A DNA stretch of 62,816 nucleotides from CAZAKZ01 sp964485695 (GTDB lineage: Bacteria > Planctomycetota > JAFGQW01), in the NCBI GenBank assembly GCA_964485695.1, contig CAZAKZ010000014.1, positions 1 through 62,816 on the forward strand, given 5' to 3'. Below the pieces are notes generated by a model, which was given only the letters and a program-made list of their open reading frames with translations, was not told the DNA's origin and ran no database searches. This document shows positions 17,254 through 25,244 of the stretch, one piece after another. Position numbers and translations under genes: made by a program. Within the stretch, counting starts at the first letter, position 1; each line of letters opens with the position of its first letter.

Positions 17254-18924
17254 ATGCCATACCCGGAAAGTCTGAAAGAGCTGATAAAGGCCGTGGAGAA
17301 GACCCGCACGGAGCGGGTGGAGAGAAAGAACAAGGGGGAGGAAGTCCCCTTCATGTCCCTGGATGAGCGGCATGATATCCTGAGGTTCCACCCGGATTAC
17401 AAGGACGAGGGCCGGCGGGAGGTCCGCGTCGGACCCAGCAAGGGATACAAGATCGCTCACGAGGTCGTGGATCTCCTCGAGGCCCGCAGCCGCGTGGATC
17501 CCGACAAGGTGGACCTGAACAATCCGGACCACGAGACCGACGTCCTGGTCCTGGGCGGGGGCGGTGCGGGCACCGCAGCGGCCCTGCTGGCCCAGGAGAA
17601 CGGCGCCAAGGTCATCATCTCCACCAAGCTCCGCCACGGCGACGCCAACACCATGATGGCCGAGGGTGGGATCCAGGCCGCCACCAAGGGCCACAAGGAT
17701 TCGCCTTACTTCCACTACCTGGACATCATGGGGGGCGGCCACTTCAAGAACGTGCCCGACCTGGTGGATACCCTCGTCACCCGGGCCCCGGAAGCCATCC
17801 ACTGGCTGGAAAAACTGGGATGCAATTTTTCCAAGCACGACGACGGGACCATGCACACCATCCACGGCGGGGGCACCTCCCGGAAGCGCATGCACTACGC
17901 CGCGGACATCACGGGCGCCGAGATCATGCGCACGGTCCGGGACGAGTCGCGCAACCGGAGCGACGACATCGAGGTCCTGGAGTTCGCGCCGGCCGTGGAG
18001 CTGCTCCTCAATGAGCACGGCCACTGCGCCGGCGCCCTGCTCTACAACATGGAGACCGAGGAGTACTTCGTGGTGAAGGCCAAGGCCGTGGTCATGGCCA
18101 CGGGGGGCAGCGGCCGGCTTCACGTCCAGAACTTCATGACCACGAACCATTACGGAGCCACCGCCGACGGCCTTGTCATCGCCTACCGCGCCGGCGTCCC
18201 CCTGTGCTTCCTCCACACCGTGCAGTACCACCCCACCGGGGTGGTGTTCCCGGAGCAGGCCGAGGGCATCCTCATCACCGAGAAGTTCAGGGGCGCCGGG
18301 GCCAACCTGGTGAACATCGACGGGAACCAGTTCGTCAACGAGCGGGAGCCGCGGGACGTGGAGGCCTCGGCCATCATTCGCGAGTGCATCGAACGGGGCA
18401 AGGGCGTTCCCACGCCCGTGGGGAAGCTGGGCGTCTGGCTCGATTCTCCCATGATCGAGATGCTCTCCGGGGAAGGAACCGTGGAGAAGGAATTCCCGGG
18501 CAAGTTCATCCTCTACAAGCGATTCGGCATTGACATCTCCAAGGAGCCCATGCTCATCTACCCGACCCTGCACTACCAGAACGGCGGTCTGGAGTTCACC
18601 TCGGACGGTGCGACCGGGCTGCCGGGCCTCTTTGCGGGCGGCGAGGTCGGCGGCGGGACCCACGGCGAGAACCGCCTCATGGGCAACTCGCTCCTCGACA
18701 TCATGGTCTACGGGAAGATCGCGGGCGAGAGCGCGGCCGCTTACGCCAAGGAGAAGGCCCAGGACGGCACGCTGTCCCTGGACCACGTGAAGAAGTATCA
18801 CCAGGAGATCGACGACGCCGGTATCGACACCGACCGGGTCTCACCCATGCTGCTGCCGGACTACACCGATCCCAAGGTCCGGGAGCGGCAGCTCACGGCG
18901 CACTACGTGGGTACCCTGAGGTAA
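17254..18924 (+). CDS. Fumarate reductase/succinate dehydrogenase-like flavoprotein
   Basis: The 556-residue protein has the FAD motif VLVLGGGGAGTAAA (97-110), MAEGGIQAA (135-143), QYHPTG (324-329), ITEKFRGAG (341-349, R346 in the place of the proton-donor Arg), HYQNGG (440-445) and THGENRLMGNSLLD (469-482). It is thus of the FrdA/SdhA/L-aspartate oxidase group. At the position where FrdA links FAD covalently (SHTVAAEGG) it reads ANTMMAEGG, with Asn132 in place of His, so FAD is expected to be non-covalent, as in soluble fumarate reductases. About 95 residues precede the Rossmann fold, longer than usual. It is the last gene of the operon, before a terminator. Fumarate reduction is the best guess, and direction is not fixed by sequence. 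Confidence 0.88.
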   Translation: MPYPESLKELIKAVEKTRTERVERKNKGEEVPFMSLDERHDILRFHPDYKDEGRREVRVGPSKGYKIAHEVVDLLEARSRVDPDKVDLNNPDHETDVLVLGGGGAGTAAALLAQENGAKVIISTKLRHGDANTMMAEGGIQAATKGHKDSPYFHYLDIMGGGHFKNVPDLVDTLVTRAPEAIHWLEKLGCNFSKHDDGTMHTIHGGGTSRKRMHYAADITGAEIMRTVRDESRNRSDDIEVLEFAPAVELLLNEHGHCAGALLYNMETEEYFVVKAKAVVMATGGSGRLHVQNFMTTNHYGATADGLVIAYRAGVPLCFLHTVQYHPTGVVFPEQAEGILITEKFRGAGANLVNIDGNQFVNEREPRDVEASAIIRECIERGKGVPTPVGKLGVWLDSPMIEMLSGEGTVEKEFPGKFILYKRFGIDISKEPMLIYPTLHYQNGGLEFTSDGATGLPGLFAGGEVGGGTHGENRLMGNSLLDIMVYGKIAGESAAAYAKEKAQDGTLSLDHVKKYHQEIDDAGIDTDRVSPMLLPDYTDPKVRERQLTAHYVGTLR

Positions 18925-18953
18925 CAGCGCGCCGGAACCTTTTGCCAGTTCCG

Positions 18954-18998
18954 AAAAAAGCGCTCCGGGTGGCTGATGACACCCGGAGCGCTTTTTTT
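18954..18998 (+). terminator. Strong Rho-independent terminator of the Hdr/Frd operon
   Basis: GCGCTCCGGGTG and CACCCGGAGCGC are perfect arms with an 8-nt loop, preceded by A6 and followed by T8. It ends the operon and separates it from the membrane protein gene at 19051. Confidence 0.95.
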
Positions 18999-19050
18999 TG
19001 CACCGGTCATGGATGGACCCGGCTTCCAGACAAGAGTATTCTGGCGAGCC

Positions 19051-21645
19051 ATGAGTCCACGCATCCCGACCTTCCTGGTCCCGTGCCTGAGCGTCCTGGT
19101 GTTCGCTCTCCTCGGGGGCTACACCCTGCTGGTGGTGCCGGTGGGCGAGGGGCCGGACGAGAACGGCCATATCGCCCACATCCTGTCCCGCGGTGGGCCC
19201 GATGCGGACGAGGATCGGGTGGCCAGGGTCGCAGAACCACCGCTCTACTACGGCCTCGGGGCCGCTGCAGCGGGGCTCCTCGGGCCGGATGTCGGGAACC
19301 GGGCGGCGAAGCCCGAAGTGGTTTTGCGGCCCGTGGCGCTCCCCGGCCCCTACCGTATCGAGCTCCAACACCACGTCCTCCCCGGCCGGAGCGAGCCGGC
19401 GTTGAGTCCCGCCTACGCCATCCGCCTGGTGAGCCTGATCTTCGGGATCCTGGTCGTGGTGGGCCTCTACCTGGGGGCGTCCTGGTCCTTCGGGGAGGAC
19501 CGCCGGGCCGTCCGGGCCACGGTGGGCTGGGCCTTGCTGCCCGGGGTGGTGTTTTCCGCGGCCGTGGTGAGCAACGACGTGGCCGCGGCCGCCTTCACGA
19601 CCCTGATCTTCGCCCTCTACATGCGTACTCTGTCGGGCCGGTTCCTCACCGAGGCCTGGCACGGCGTACTTCTCGGCGGGGGGCTCGGGGCGGCGGTCCT
19701 CACCCATTCAAGCGGTCTCATCCCCGTGGTGCTGTTTCCCCTGGTGGGGATCCTGGCTGCGGTGCGGCCCCGGCGCCAGGCCGTAATACGGAGCAGCGTC
19801 GTGGCCGGAGTCACCTTCGGCCTGGTCGGAGTGGGGGGGTGGTTTTTCCTGGGCAACCAGGGAGAGGGATTTCTCTTCGGTTTCCAGGCGGCCGAACCCT
19901 CTCGGATGGCGCTCTCCTTCCCACCGGACGGGAACTACGTGGGCCACGTGATGACGCGCCTTGTCCGCGGCTACCTGGGGGATCTGGGCTGCCAGGAGAT
20001 CGAGCTATCCCGGCCGCTCCTCCTGTTCTTCCTGGCCCTCGGCGGCGCTGCCCTCGGCGGAGTGGTGCTGCTGATCCGGGACCATGCCCTCGGATTCTTC
20101 CGGGCCCGGAGGCCTGCGGCGCCGGCGATGAACGGTCCCTTCGTGCTCTCGGAGCCGGGGCCGGGGTCCATGCGGGCCGAGGCGGGAGGGAGTGCGGCCA
20201 GGGCGTGGGAGCCGCCGATCTTGGACGGCCGCGGTCTGGTGTTTTGCCTCGCGGCCGTGGCCTTGACCTTCGGGCTTCTGGTGCGCGGGAACTTCCTAGT
20301 GTACGGGCCGCACGGTCAAAACCTCCACGGGATCCTCCTGCCCGTGTCCCTGCTCTGCGTGGCGGGCATGCGCCGGCTCGTGGGCAGCGAAGGATTCAAG
20401 GCGGCCGCGCCCGTCCTGGCTCTGGGGCCACTCCTGGCCACGGTCTACACCGTGTTCTTCGACGTCCTGCCCCACTTCCACACGCCCTGGTCCAAGTGGA
20501 CGCGCGGGGAGGTCATCGCCTACGACGACGCCGGAAATCCCCGGGCCGAACCGCATCGGGTCCCGGGAACCGGGCCCGGCGGCCACTTCGAGCCCTGGGG
20601 AACCTATTCCACTGCCCGGGTGCCGGAGATGAACCTGGCCTGGGGGGTTCCCGAGGTGAAGTTCCGTTACAAAGGCCTGGATCCCCGCGTGCCCTACCAG
20701 GTGCGCCTCACCTACTACGGCGGGCGCGAACCGGGCAAGTTCGGCCATGTGCCCTACCAGGAGCTCCACGCCGGAACCCACCAGCTCCACGGCCCCGTGC
20801 CCCTCACCTTCCGGCCGAGAGAACTCTCCTACACCGTTCCGAGAGGCGCGGTGACGTCCGAGGGGATCCTCGACCTCACGTTCCGGAGCCTCAATGGCGG
20901 TGCCGCCGGCGTGGCCGAGGTGTGGCTGGAGAAGGCGTGGTTATCGCTCAAGGCCGCCGAGGTGAGGCCCGATCCGCCCCGGCCGGGCGAGCGGATCCAG
21001 GCCCTGCTCCGCCTGGAGAACCGGGACCCGGTGCAGGTTCACAGGGCGGAGCTGCACCTCCGGGTCCGGACGGCCGGGGGGCGGGTCCGCACGCTGGTGG
21101 GGCAGAAGACCGTGAGTCCGGTGCGGCACGGCCGGCCCTGGCAGGGCGGCCTGGTGGCCGTCTTGCCCGCGGGCATCGCCCCGGTGGAGTTTCGGGTCGG
21201 GGTGCGGCGCGTGGACCGGGGACCCTGGGCCGTCTTCAAGGGGGCCACGAACCTGGGCCCCGAAGGGGGCAAGCGCGGAGATCTCAACGCCCGGGACCTG
21301 CACGTGGCGGCGCTCGAGAAGGGCCGGACCGGGTGTGTGGTCCGGGCCGGTCTGGCGGGCCTGCCCGCGGGCCCCTGCCGGGTGCGGGTGCGATACCGGG
21401 CGGAAAGGCCGGGGCAGGTGTGCCTCCTCACCCGGGCCGGAGCCGTGGCGGGGCGGTTCTCCCTTCCGGAAACGGGAGGGAGCTTCCGGGAAACCGAACA
21501 ATCGGGTCTGGCAAGGGGGGCCGCGGTCCTTGCCCTCGAGGTGACTTTCCCCCACGCCTGCGAGGCGGCCGTGGACGAGATCCTCGTCTGGACCGAGGGG
21601 GAAGACAGGGACTTCCACGACTACCCCGTCGGGAAGCGAAGGTGA
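19051..21645 (+). CDS. Polytopic membrane protein with a C-terminal extracytoplasmic region (DUF2142-like)
   Basis: The 864-residue product has many hydrophobic helices in its first half (for example FLVPCLSVLVFALLGGYTLL, SLIFGILVVVGLYLG, VVLFPLVGILAAV, LVFCLAAVALTFGLLV) and a large beta-rich hydrophilic second half. The phrase GEGPDENGHIAHI after the first helix resembles the conserved outside motif of DUF2142/GT39-like glycosyltransferase proteins, in which acidic residues take part in transfer. ATG 19051 is chosen because earlier starts fall in or next to the terminator; no good ribosome site is visible. It may transfer a sugar from a lipid carrier. No polysaccharide genes are adjacent. 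Confidence in the family is moderate. Confidence 0.65.
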   Translation: MSPRIPTFLVPCLSVLVFALLGGYTLLVVPVGEGPDENGHIAHILSRGGPDADEDRVARVAEPPLYYGLGAAAAGLLGPDVGNRAAKPEVVLRPVALPGPYRIELQHHVLPGRSEPALSPAYAIRLVSLIFGILVVVGLYLGASWSFGEDRRAVRATVGWALLPGVVFSAAVVSNDVAAAAFTTLIFALYMRTLSGRFLTEAWHGVLLGGGLGAAVLTHSSGLIPVVLFPLVGILAAVRPRRQAVIRSSVVAGVTFGLVGVGGWFFLGNQGEGFLFGFQAAEPSRMALSFPPDGNYVGHVMTRLVRGYLGDLGCQEIELSRPLLLFFLALGGAALGGVVLLIRDHALGFFRARRPAAPAMNGPFVLSEPGPGSMRAEAGGSAARAWEPPILDGRGLVFCLAAVALTFGLLVRGNFLVYGPHGQNLHGILLPVSLLCVAGMRRLVGSEGFKAAAPVLALGPLLATVYTVFFDVLPHFHTPWSKWTRGEVIAYDDAGNPRAEPHRVPGTGPGGHFEPWGTYSTARVPEMNLAWGVPEVKFRYKGLDPRVPYQVRLTYYGGREPGKFGHVPYQELHAGTHQLHGPVPLTFRPRELSYTVPRGAVTSEGILDLTFRSLNGGAAGVAEVWLEKAWLSLKAAEVRPDPPRPGERIQALLRLENRDPVQVHRAELHLRVRTAGGRVRTLVGQKTVSPVRHGRPWQGGLVAVLPAGIAPVEFRVGVRRVDRGPWAVFKGATNLGPEGGKRGDLNARDLHVAALEKGRTGCVVRAGLAGLPAGPCRVRVRYRAERPGQVCLLTRAGAVAGRFSLPETGGSFRETEQSGLARGAAVLALEVTFPHACEAAVDEILVWTEGEDRDFHDYPVGKRR

Positions 21646-21762
21646 TAAGTCGGAGATCGCCTCTCCGAAACGCATGCGCGCTCCTCCGGTCACCTTGCTT
21701 GTGGGACACTGCTGGATGCACTATACTCCCGCTTTCCCGTCTCTGATTCGAGAGCAGGAACC

Positions 21763-23229
21763 ATGTGCGGAATCATCGCGATCCAGGGAGACCTGGAGGT
21801 GGTCCAGGACCTCTACAACGGACTGGTCTGCCTCCAGCACCGCGGCCAGGACGCCGCGGGCATCGTCACCTACGACCGGCGGTTCCACATGAAGAAGGGC
21901 TTCGGCCTGGTCCGGGACATTTTCACCCGGAAGCACATACGCAGCCTGGCCGGCTCCCTGGGCATCGGCCACGTCCGCTACCCCACGGTGGGCAACGGCC
22001 GGGGCCGGGATGCCCAGCCCTTCGTGGTCAATGCGCCCTACGGCATCGCCCTGGCCCACAACGGTAACGTCACCAACTTCCGGCAATTGAAGGTCGAGCT
22101 CTTCCGGGAGAATCACCGCCACGTGAACTCCGAATGCGATGCCGAGGTGATCCTCAACGTTCTGGCCGACGCACTGGAGAAGATCATCTTCTCGCGGTCG
22201 GACCGGAGCCTGCACCCCGAGGACCTCTTCCAGGCCGTGGAGGGGGTGTTCAAACGCGTCCAGGGCGCCTACTCGGTGGTGGCCCTGATCGCCGGACACG
22301 GCCTCCTGGCTTTTCGCGATCCCCACGGCATCCGGCCCTGCATCATGGGCGAGCGCCTGAGCGAGGGAGGCAAACGGGAGCACTGCGTGGCCAGTGAGTC
22401 CGTGGCGCTGGATCTGCTGGACTTCCACAAGACCCGCGACGTCCAGCCCGGCCAGGCCGTTTTCATCGACCTTGCCGGGGAGGTCGTCACCCACCAGGTG
22501 GCTCCGCCCCGGCACACGCCCTGCATATTCGAATACGTCTACTTCGCCCGGCCCGACAGCTTCATCGACAAGATCAGCGTCTACAAGAGCCGCGCTCGCA
22601 TGGGCAGGAAGCTGGCCAGAGCGTGGAAGGAGACCGGCCTCGAGGTGGACGTCATTATTCCCGTGCCCGAGAGCTCTCGCACGGCGGCCACGGCCATGGC
22701 CATAGAGCTGGGCATCAAGTACTCCGAGGGACTCGTGAAGAACCGCTACATCGGGCGCACCTTCATCATGCCCGGCCAGACCCGGCGGGAGCGGAACATC
22801 CGCCGGAAGCTGAACGCCATCCAGGTGGAGTTCGAGAACAAGGACGTGCTGATTCTCGACGACTCCATCGTCCGGGGCAGCACCTCCCGGCAGATCGTGA
22901 AGATGGCCCGCAAGGCCGGTGCCCGGCACGTCTATTTCCTGTCCTATTCCTCCCCCCTGAAATTCCCCTGCTACTACGGCATCGACATGCAGACCAAGGG
23001 GGAGCTCATCGCCGGCACCCACAGCCTGGAGGAGATCGGGCAGAAGATCGGCGCCGACCGGGTCTTCTACCAGGAGGTGGAGGACATGGTGGAATCGACC
23101 CGCGCCGGAAACCCGGACATCGAACACTTCTGCACGGCCTGCTTCACCGGAGACTATCCCGCCGGCAAGGTGGCCCAGGATGAACTCGAGGCCCTGGAGG
23201 CGGAGCGCACGGCGATCAAGGACGGGTGA
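21763..23229 (+). CDS. purF: Amidophosphoribosyltransferase (Fe-S, Bacillus-type PurF)
   Basis: The enzyme makes phosphoribosylamine from PRPP and glutamine, the first step of purine synthesis. The mature N-terminus is Cys2 (MCGIIAIQGD), the glutaminase nucleophile of the Ntn class II amidotransferases. HRGQDAAGIVTYD and IGHVRYPTVG are typical of the glutaminase domain. The PRPP loop reads VLILDDSIVRGSTSR. Cysteines in the PCIFEYVYFARPD, FPCYYGID and FCTACFTGDYP segments match the four cluster ligands of B. subtilis PurF, so an oxygen-sensitive [4Fe-4S] cluster is expected. The 488-residue length is normal. AGGA lies 5 nt upstream of ATG 21763. No other pur gene is adjacent. Confidence 0.96.
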   Translation: MCGIIAIQGDLEVVQDLYNGLVCLQHRGQDAAGIVTYDRRFHMKKGFGLVRDIFTRKHIRSLAGSLGIGHVRYPTVGNGRGRDAQPFVVNAPYGIALAHNGNVTNFRQLKVELFRENHRHVNSECDAEVILNVLADALEKIIFSRSDRSLHPEDLFQAVEGVFKRVQGAYSVVALIAGHGLLAFRDPHGIRPCIMGERLSEGGKREHCVASESVALDLLDFHKTRDVQPGQAVFIDLAGEVVTHQVAPPRHTPCIFEYVYFARPDSFIDKISVYKSRARMGRKLARAWKETGLEVDVIIPVPESSRTAATAMAIELGIKYSEGLVKNRYIGRTFIMPGQTRRERNIRRKLNAIQVEFENKDVLILDDSIVRGSTSRQIVKMARKAGARHVYFLSYSSPLKFPCYYGIDMQTKGELIAGTHSLEEIGQKIGADRVFYQEVEDMVESTRAGNPDIEHFCTACFTGDYPAGKVAQDELEALEAERTAIKDG

Positions 23230-23360
23230 GAATCCTCACGGTTCGTGCAAGAATCACTTCCCAATTTAGCATCTCATCTTCGGGTCGGGGCCGGCCGTTT
23301 CATGGCCGGTCAATGAGACAAAGCGGGCTTGTATTGCCGTCATGAGACCTTTCATTTTGA

Positions 23361-23624
23361 GGGGAAACCGCAGCTCTGCTGGGGGACTCGTGAAGTCTGA
23401 CAGTTCCGGTTGCTCGAGGAGGGAAGTCCTTTACACCCGTCCTCCGAGATGGAAAGCAATTGCTGCTGTTCTCTCAAAGGTGTGCATGCGCATTGTTGAG
23501 GCGCATTGTTGCGGGCTGCCGATCCCACGGCCTGTTTTTGTCCTGAATCGGGATATTTCAGGGCTGTGGGATGCCCCACGGCTCTGAAATATCCCGATTC
23601 AGGACAAAAACAGGCCGTGGGATC
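23361..23624 (+). repeat. Copy A of a long-hairpin repeat element
   Basis: The element starts with GGGGAAACC and a short hairpin, CAGCTCTGCTG plus flanks, then reads GGACTCGTGAAG. About 130 bp of partly conserved sequence follow. It ends in a long hairpin: arms 23521-23570 and 23575-23624 pair at all 50 positions (48 Watson-Crick, 2 G-U) around ATGC. Copy B (54520-54782) has the same layout and nearly the same spacing (159-160 bp from leader to hairpin). A third copy begins at 62773. It lies between convergent genes. No open frame fills it. It looks like a non-autonomous mobile element or a structured RNA/DNA element; no transposase is in the window. Confidence 0.8.
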
Positions 23625-23667
23625 CGGGCCGCTGATTTCATGAAGGTATCATGAGCCGGAAAGGTGC

Positions 23668-24777
23668 TCAGGGTTCCCGCCTCAACCGGATCACCCGCAT
23701 GGTCTTGGTGGTCTGGTGGTCCGACAGGACGAGGTTGAGGTAGGTGGACCGGTGGCCCTTCTTGTGGGCCCACACCTGGATGGGAAGCCCCCTCGGGAGG
23801 TGTGTCACCTGGTACTGGCCGAGGTTGTCGGTGAGGCCGGGAAACCGGGTGAAGTTCCTTACGAAGCCGTTTCTGAACAAGCACCGGATCTTGACGCCCG
23901 TGAGCGGCGCTCCCCCGGAGTCGGTCACCCGGCCGAGAATGCGGGTGCCGCGACTCAGATGGATCTCGAGGTGGTCCAGGGGCTCGCCCTTTCTGGGCTC
24001 GAGGGTGCGGTATTCGGGTGCGAAGCCCTCGGCCACCACCTCCAGGACGAAGGGACGCAGCCCTTCCGGCAGGGCCGGAAAGTGCTGGAACCGGAAGCTG
24101 CCGTTCAGCCGGGACCGGGTTGTGATGAACCGGTCGTACTCCTCGCGGATCATGGTGAGGACGGCCCCCGCCACGGGGCCGGTACCGTCCCTGGCCACCA
24201 CCACCCCTTCCAGACGGAGTCCCGGATCCAGGCTGAGGGACACGTGGCGCAGCTCGCCCGGGGCGAGTTTGATGCACTTGCCGACCGCCCGTTCCACGTG
24301 CGGCGCGTAGTCCCTGTGAAAGGCGCGCAGGAAAAACGTGCCGGGGGGAAGGGGCGGGAACCGGAAGTGCCCGTGGATATCGGTCTTGACGTCCAGGGAG
24401 CCGAGGGGACTGCAAAGGACCACCTTGGCGCCCTCCACCGGCAGGTTCCTGGGATTGGTGACGGACCCGTAGATCTTGGCCTCCCGGGCCTTGGACCGCG
24501 TCCGTGGACGCGTTCCCGAGGGCCTGGAGTCCGGCCGGGCCACATCGGGCAGGTCCGCCTGGGGGGCCTGCTTCTCGACACCCGGACTCCTCCGGGATCG
24601 GGCGGGGGCCGGTGCCCGGGGCTCCACGGGCTTCGCCCGGGCGACCGGGCTCCGGGGCGAGGTCATGTCAAAGGGCGGAGGCTCCACCACGCCGCTGACC
24701 GCCAGGATGACCAGGGCCCCCAGGCCCAGGGCGATGCAGAGGGACAATCCAGCGTAGAAAGTGGATTTGCGTGGCAT
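23668..24777 (-). CDS. Membrane-anchored protein with carboxypeptidase-regulatory-like repeats
   Basis: ATG 24777 is chosen because GGAG lies just upstream (TTGGAGTGCC). Longer readings to 24858 would add a polar stretch before the anchor. The 369-residue product has a hydrophobic anchor (FYAGLSLCIALGLGALVILA), a proline/arginine-rich linker of about 85 residues and then beta-sandwich repeats: IYGSVTNPRNLPVEGAKVVL with TDIHGHFRFPPLPPGTF, LEGVVVARDGTGPVAGAVL with SRLNGSFRFQHF, and ILGRVTDSGGAPLTGVKI. These are typical carboxypeptidase-regulatory-like (CarboxypepD_reg) phrases. No enzyme motif is seen. Architecture parallels the protein at 3617-5371. It probably binds at the cell surface; the target is unknown. 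Confidence 0.75.
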   Translation of the reverse strand: MPRKSTFYAGLSLCIALGLGALVILAVSGVVEPPPFDMTSPRSPVARAKPVEPRAPAPARSRRSPGVEKQAPQADLPDVARPDSRPSGTRPRTRSKAREAKIYGSVTNPRNLPVEGAKVVLCSPLGSLDVKTDIHGHFRFPPLPPGTFFLRAFHRDYAPHVERAVGKCIKLAPGELRHVSLSLDPGLRLEGVVVARDGTGPVAGAVLTMIREEYDRFITTRSRLNGSFRFQHFPALPEGLRPFVLEVVAEGFAPEYRTLEPRKGEPLDHLEIHLSRGTRILGRVTDSGGAPLTGVKIRCLFRNGFVRNFTRFPGLTDNLGQYQVTHLPRGLPIQVWAHKKGHRSTYLNLVLSDHQTTKTMRVIRLRREP

Positions 24778-25085
24778 GGCACTCCAATCACGGCTTCCGA
24801 TCCTCTTTTCGGCGTCCATCCCCTGCCGGCTGGACCCTCGTTTATCGGAACGGGACATTTTTCCCTGACCCGGCTTCCCGGGATGCCCTGATCCTTATCA
24901 ATCCGGGAGTTTTTTTTCACCGCTTGCAACACCCTGATTCCTGAACCGTTTACAAGGCAGAATTGGAGACGAGGGGGTGAGTGAGACTCAGGTATGGGAA
25001 GAGGTAGATAGATTGGCGGTCCTGATCCCGACTCCGGCCACGAGGGCCGGGATCCTCGATCTCCGCAGGAGATGAATCGCCACGG

Positions 25086-25116
25086 CGCCGGCCCGGTTCG
25101 ACCGGGCCGGCGTTTT
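25086..25116 (+). terminator. Orphan Rho-independent terminator
   Basis: CGCCGGCCCGGT and ACCGGGCCGGCG are perfect 12-bp arms with a TCG loop followed by TTTT. No coding gene lies upstream on this strand for about 1.8 kb, so it may end a small RNA. The intergenic region 24778-25244 otherwise holds only the inverted-repeat element that follows and a small dyad, ATCTCC-GCA-GGAGAT, near 25060-25074. Confidence 0.75.
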
Positions 25117-25233
25117 GTACGGAGTCAGGACCCTTTCCACGGGCATCGACGACCTGCATGGCGGGGGGCTCGAGGAAGCCCCTCAGGATTTCACGAGCAT
25201 ATACATATTGTGGAAATTGTCCTGACTCCGTAC
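25117..25233. repeat. 117-bp element with 24-bp terminal inverted repeats
   Basis: The ends at 25117-25140 and 25210-25233 are inverted copies matching at 22 of 24 positions, beginning GTACGGAGTCAGGAC. The 69-bp interior has no coding potential. The core TCAGGACAA also occurs in the arms of the long hairpins at 23521 and 47297. The left end abuts the terminator tail and the right end lies 12 bp before the next start codon. It resembles a small non-autonomous insertion or a long stem in a leader RNA. Confidence 0.7.
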
Positions 25234-25244
25234 TCTCTTACCCC

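Noticed and set aside
17095..18801. 568-residue minus-strand open frame
   Set aside because: It mirrors the FrdA-like gene, which carries all the family motifs.
18942..21746. 934-residue plus-strand open frame over the membrane protein gene
   Set aside because: It is Arg/Gly/Pro-rich, starts at the terminator and lacks any fold, while the other frame shows clear membrane helices.
23521..23624. Long hairpin A as the terminator of purF
   Set aside because: It lies almost 300 bp past the stop, the related hairpins sit in divergent or same-strand gaps, and the stem is far longer than needed.
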